Positions 61,927-64,000 of a DNA stretch of 64,000 bases are shown here, piece after piece. Source of the stretch: Chryseobacterium wanjuense (GTDB lineage Bacteria; Bacteroidota; Bacteroidia; Flavobacteriales; Weeksellaceae). The stretch covers positions 396,945-460,944 of the forward strand of contig NZ_FOIU01000003.1 in assembly GCF_900111495.1 (NCBI RefSeq), in the 5' to 3' direction. The translations under genes and the position numbers were made by a program. How positions within the stretch are numbered: position 1 is the stretch's first letter; each line of letters begins with the position of its first letter. The notes under the pieces are model-generated. The model was not told the DNA's origin. It did no database searches and saw nothing but the letters and a program-made list of their open reading frames with translations.

Positions 61927-62041
61927 CAACAGAAAATCTGATCATCCAACCGGATAAAATCAGGCACAGTCGGTTGACATTTTTGGTCGGATTTTTAAGA
62001 TTCTAAAATACACACAAGACACACAAAACAGTAAACAAGAA

Positions 62042-62266
62042 ATGAAAAAAACCATAATATTCCCAATTCTATTGGCCAACTTGTTTTTCGGACAAGTGGG
62101 AATAGGAACAGCCCACCCAAGAGGAGCTTTAGACATCAACAAAGGTGACGGAAGCAATACATCAGGCTTGGTACTTCCGGCTAACTCAGATGTGAATAAT
62201 ATTCTTAACCCGCAAATACAGTATCAGAATTCTGTATCGGGGATGCATTATAAAATAAATATATAA
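62042..62266 (+). pseudogene. truncated adhesin N-terminal module
   Basis: The 74-residue frame has a signal peptide (cleavage near FFGQ), then VGIGTAHPRGALDINKGDGS and GLVLPANSDVNNILNP, the N-terminal module of the fibre/adhesin-like proteins. It stops after a further 25 residues with no repeat region. The next adhesin gene starts 33 bp later, so this is probably what remains of a gene after deletion. A short secreted protein is also possible. Confidence 0.6.
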
Positions 62267-62298
62267 ACACTTTAAGGAAAAAATTTAAAACAAAGACA

Positions 62299-64000
62299 AT
62301 GAAAAAAGATGTAATTACTTTATCAGCACTTTTGCTTTCTACCCTTGCCTTTTCGCAGGTGGGAATCAATACGCCTGATCCCAGGGCCAGTTTAGACATC
62401 ACAGCAAAAAATGCAACTGGTACCACAAGAACGGCAGAAGGACTGCTTATTCCCAGAGTTGACCGACAGAGAGCACAATCTATGACAGGAGTAGAAACTT
62501 CTACATTGATCTATGTAAACAATATTGCTACCGGAACTGCTACCGGAATTGCAGCCAATATTAATACTGTCGGCTATTACTATTATGATGGTACCAGATG
62601 GATGAAGCTTAAAGAAGACACCAGTCTTTATAATGTTAACGGAGCTCTTACCAATAACCGTACAATAGCTCAAGGGACAAACACATTGGCTTTTACAAGT
62701 ACAGCCACAACAGGAACTGATCATTTTTCGGTAGATGGTAATACATTTTCCATAGATGCAGCAAACAACAGAGTGGGCCTTGGAACCAGCACTCCTAAAA
62801 ACAGACTGGATTTAGGCTCAGATGCACCTGTAGATGTCACTGCTGTAGAAGGAAAAAAACTTGCTATCTACAATAATGCTACGGGAAATTCCTTTTATGG
62901 TTTCGGAATTAGTTCCAATACTTTACAAATTCATACTGCTTCAGCTCCGGATGGAGCTCCATCGATGGTACTTACAAGAGCGGGTAATGTTGGAATTGGA
63001 AATACCGAGCCTTCTCAAAAATTAACAGTTGTAGATGGAGTCAACAGCAATCAATATCAAGGTATTGCTTCTTTTTTAGCCAATAATCTTACACAAGGTG
63101 TCGGGATTGGATGGGGCGGAATCCAGTCTATAGGAACGCTGGATAATGTTAATCTGAATCTTAATGGAAAAGGTACAGGAAATATTCTACTGGCGACAAG
63201 AGATACTGGAAATGTCGGTGTTGGAGTCATAAATCCTAAAGCCAAAATTGATGTAATAGGTACATTAGGTATTAGAAGTGGAGAAACTTCTGGAAGTTGG
63301 GATAACTTGTGGCTCAATGTAACTGCAGGTACCGCTTCTGTAAATGCTTCTGGTGCACAAAGTGGTTTAAGGTTCAATGTTGGAAATAATGCTACAGGTA
63401 CTTATGGTGATGAACAAACTTTAACGACTGTAGCCACAATGATGCCTAATGGGAATATGGGAATTGGGACAAATGCTCCATCAACCAAGCTACACATCAA
63501 TTCAGCTACCAATGGCGCGGTAAGAATTGCAGACGGTACACAAGGAAATAATAAAGTATTAACATCAGATGCTAATGGAGTAGCAACATGGAGGGATCTT
63601 CCTGCAACGACGGATACAAGCATTTATGCAAACAACGGAACTCTTACAGGAAACCGTACTGTTTCACAAGCTGCAAACAGTTTGGCTTTTACAAGTACAG
63701 CAACAACAGGAGCAAACCATTTTTCGATAGACGGAACTACATTTTCTGTCAACGCTGTTAATGACAGAGTGGGAATTGGAACAAATGCCCCATCTACCAA
63801 GCTACACATCAATTCAGCTACCAATGGCGCGGTAAGAATTGCAGACGGTACACAAGGAAATAATAAAGTATTAACATCAGATGCTAATGGAGTAGCAACA
63901 TGGAGGGATCTTCCTGCAACGACGGATACAAGCATCTATGCAAACAACGGAACTCTTACAGGAAACCGTACTGTTTCACAAGCTGCAAACAGTTTGGCTT
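62299..64000 (+). CDS. large secreted fibre/adhesin-like protein (runs off the window)
   Basis: The open frame from 62299 (MKKDVITLSALLLS) runs to the window edge, at least 567 residues. After a signal peptide (cleavage near AFSQ) come VGINTPDPRASLDITAK, GLLIPRVDRQRAQSMTG and GYYYYDGTRWMKL. Many fibre repeats follow (VGLGTSTPKNRLDL, VGIGNTEPSQKLTV, MGIGTNAPSTKLHI). The first about 310 residues are nearly identical to the 49279-51528 product. From about 63461 a unit of exactly 312 bp (104 codons) is repeated in frame, the second copy reaching the window edge. The C-terminal end is outside the window. Confidence 0.82.
   Translation, partial: MKKDVITLSALLLSTLAFSQVGINTPDPRASLDITAKNATGTTRTAEGLLIPRVDRQRAQSMTGVETSTLIYVNNIATGTATGIAANINTVGYYYYDGTRWMKLKEDTSLYNVNGALTNNRTIAQGTNTLAFTSTATTGTDHFSVDGNTFSIDAANNRVGLGTSTPKNRLDLGSDAPVDVTAVEGKKLAIYNNATGNSFYGFGISSNTLQIHTASAPDGAPSMVLTRAGNVGIGNTEPSQKLTVVDGVNSNQYQGIASFLANNLTQGVGIGWGGIQSIGTLDNVNLNLNGKGTGNILLATRDTGNVGVGVINPKAKIDVIGTLGIRSGETSGSWDNLWLNVTAGTASVNASGAQSGLRFNVGNNATGTYGDEQTLTTVATMMPNGNMGIGTNAPSTKLHINSATNGAVRIADGTQGNNKVLTSDANGVATWRDLPATTDTSIYANNGTLTGNRTVSQAANSLAFTSTATTGANHFSIDGTTFSVNAVNDRVGIGTNAPSTKLHINSATNGAVRIADGTQGNNKVLTSDANGVATWRDLPATTDTSIYANNGTLTGNRTVSQAANSLA
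63461..64000 (+). repeat. in-frame 312-bp direct repeat inside the adhesin gene
   Basis: The segment 63461-63688 recurs at 63773-64000 with very few differences (GCTCCATCAACC versus GCCCCATCTACC near the start). The offset of 312 bp equals 104 codons, so gain or loss of units keeps the frame. The repeat continues to the window edge, and more copies may lie beyond. Confidence 0.9.

Larger units (their letters stand above)
61600..62041 (+). other. decayed copy of a regulator 3' end, terminator and adhesin promoter
   Basis: CCATCTGATGTTGACCTC (61701-61718) reads PSDVDL and is followed directly by TAGCTTTT. This matches the ends of the paralogous regulators (PSxVDL...KWMMEL, then TAGCTTTT in paralogue 3) with about 24 bases missing. 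A duplicate of the paralogue-3 terminator and of the 60423-60480 promoter block follows. No gene of its own is present. It looks like a segmental duplication that has lost most of the regulator gene. Confidence 0.65.

Overview
The window looks like a chromosomal segment of a flavobacterium of the Chryseobacterium/Weeksellaceae type. The reasons are the low GC content, the TAnnTTTG promoter elements characteristic of Bacteroidota, very weak ribosome binding sites, many Sec signal peptides ending in FSQ or FAQ, a type IX secretion (T9SS) C-terminal domain, a GLPGLI-family protein, a transketolase split into two subunits, and TPR-type membrane regulators. Species cannot be fixed from the sequence alone.

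Layout. 1-7.4 kb: a split transketolase with a secreted protein between its two subunit genes; a truncated GNAT acetyltransferase directly ahead of a seven-helix membrane LuxR-type regulator; a small secreted CxxC protein with a TlpA-like thioredoxin; an Lrp/AsnC regulator. 7.5-17.8 kb: mostly housekeeping (TamB-like protein, TsaD, RsmE, SpoU methyltransferase, type I asparaginase, tRNA-Ser) plus an HTTM-like membrane protein with a small partner. tamB and tsaD are divergent with four bases between their start codons. 17.9-22.4 kb: an O-acyltransferase with an SGNH domain, an unknown protein and an M20 peptidase.

22.5-33.8 kb: a polymorphic-toxin locus read on the minus strand. It holds a tail-fibre-like protein, a short T9SS-sorted protein, a 2235-residue SpvB/FG-GAP/RHS protein ending in an alpha/beta-hydrolase (lipase-like) domain, an overlapping lipoprotein gene (candidate immunity), and a broken small membrane gene. 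A TPR-AraC membrane regulator lies upstream. 34.1-37.4 kb: a compact plus-strand cluster with a small lipoprotein, two tandem near-identical secreted 97-residue proteins, an anchored protein, an HTTM protein and a GLPGLI protein, resembling a precursor-plus-processing cassette. 37.6-43.8 kb: an RND tripartite efflux operon. 44.5-46.9 kb: a secreted fibre-like protein, an MliC-like lipoprotein and a META/HslJ lipoprotein.

47.5-64 kb: an accessory region of repeated components. Three close paralogues of a TPR-TM-LuxR-like regulator, and a fourth more distant one, alternate with fibre/adhesin-like secreted proteins that start with the VGINT-type module. Two of these adhesin genes (49.3-51.5 kb minus, 62.3 kb onward plus) are near-identical over about a kilobase and inverted relative to each other. 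A regulator 3' end with its downstream promoter region has been duplicated and has decayed at 61.7-62.0 kb. Two non-coding stretches (55.59-56.33 kb and 58.34-58.82 kb) each lie directly upstream of a regulator gene. They hold a family of long hairpins, several sharing a 5' AGTGGAAG flank, a GCAAA/TTTGC stem and a TCATCCC apical loop, and some end in a T-tract. The first array follows two small HTH genes with no catalytic domain. I consider these hairpin arrays the best candidate for an undescribed element in the window.
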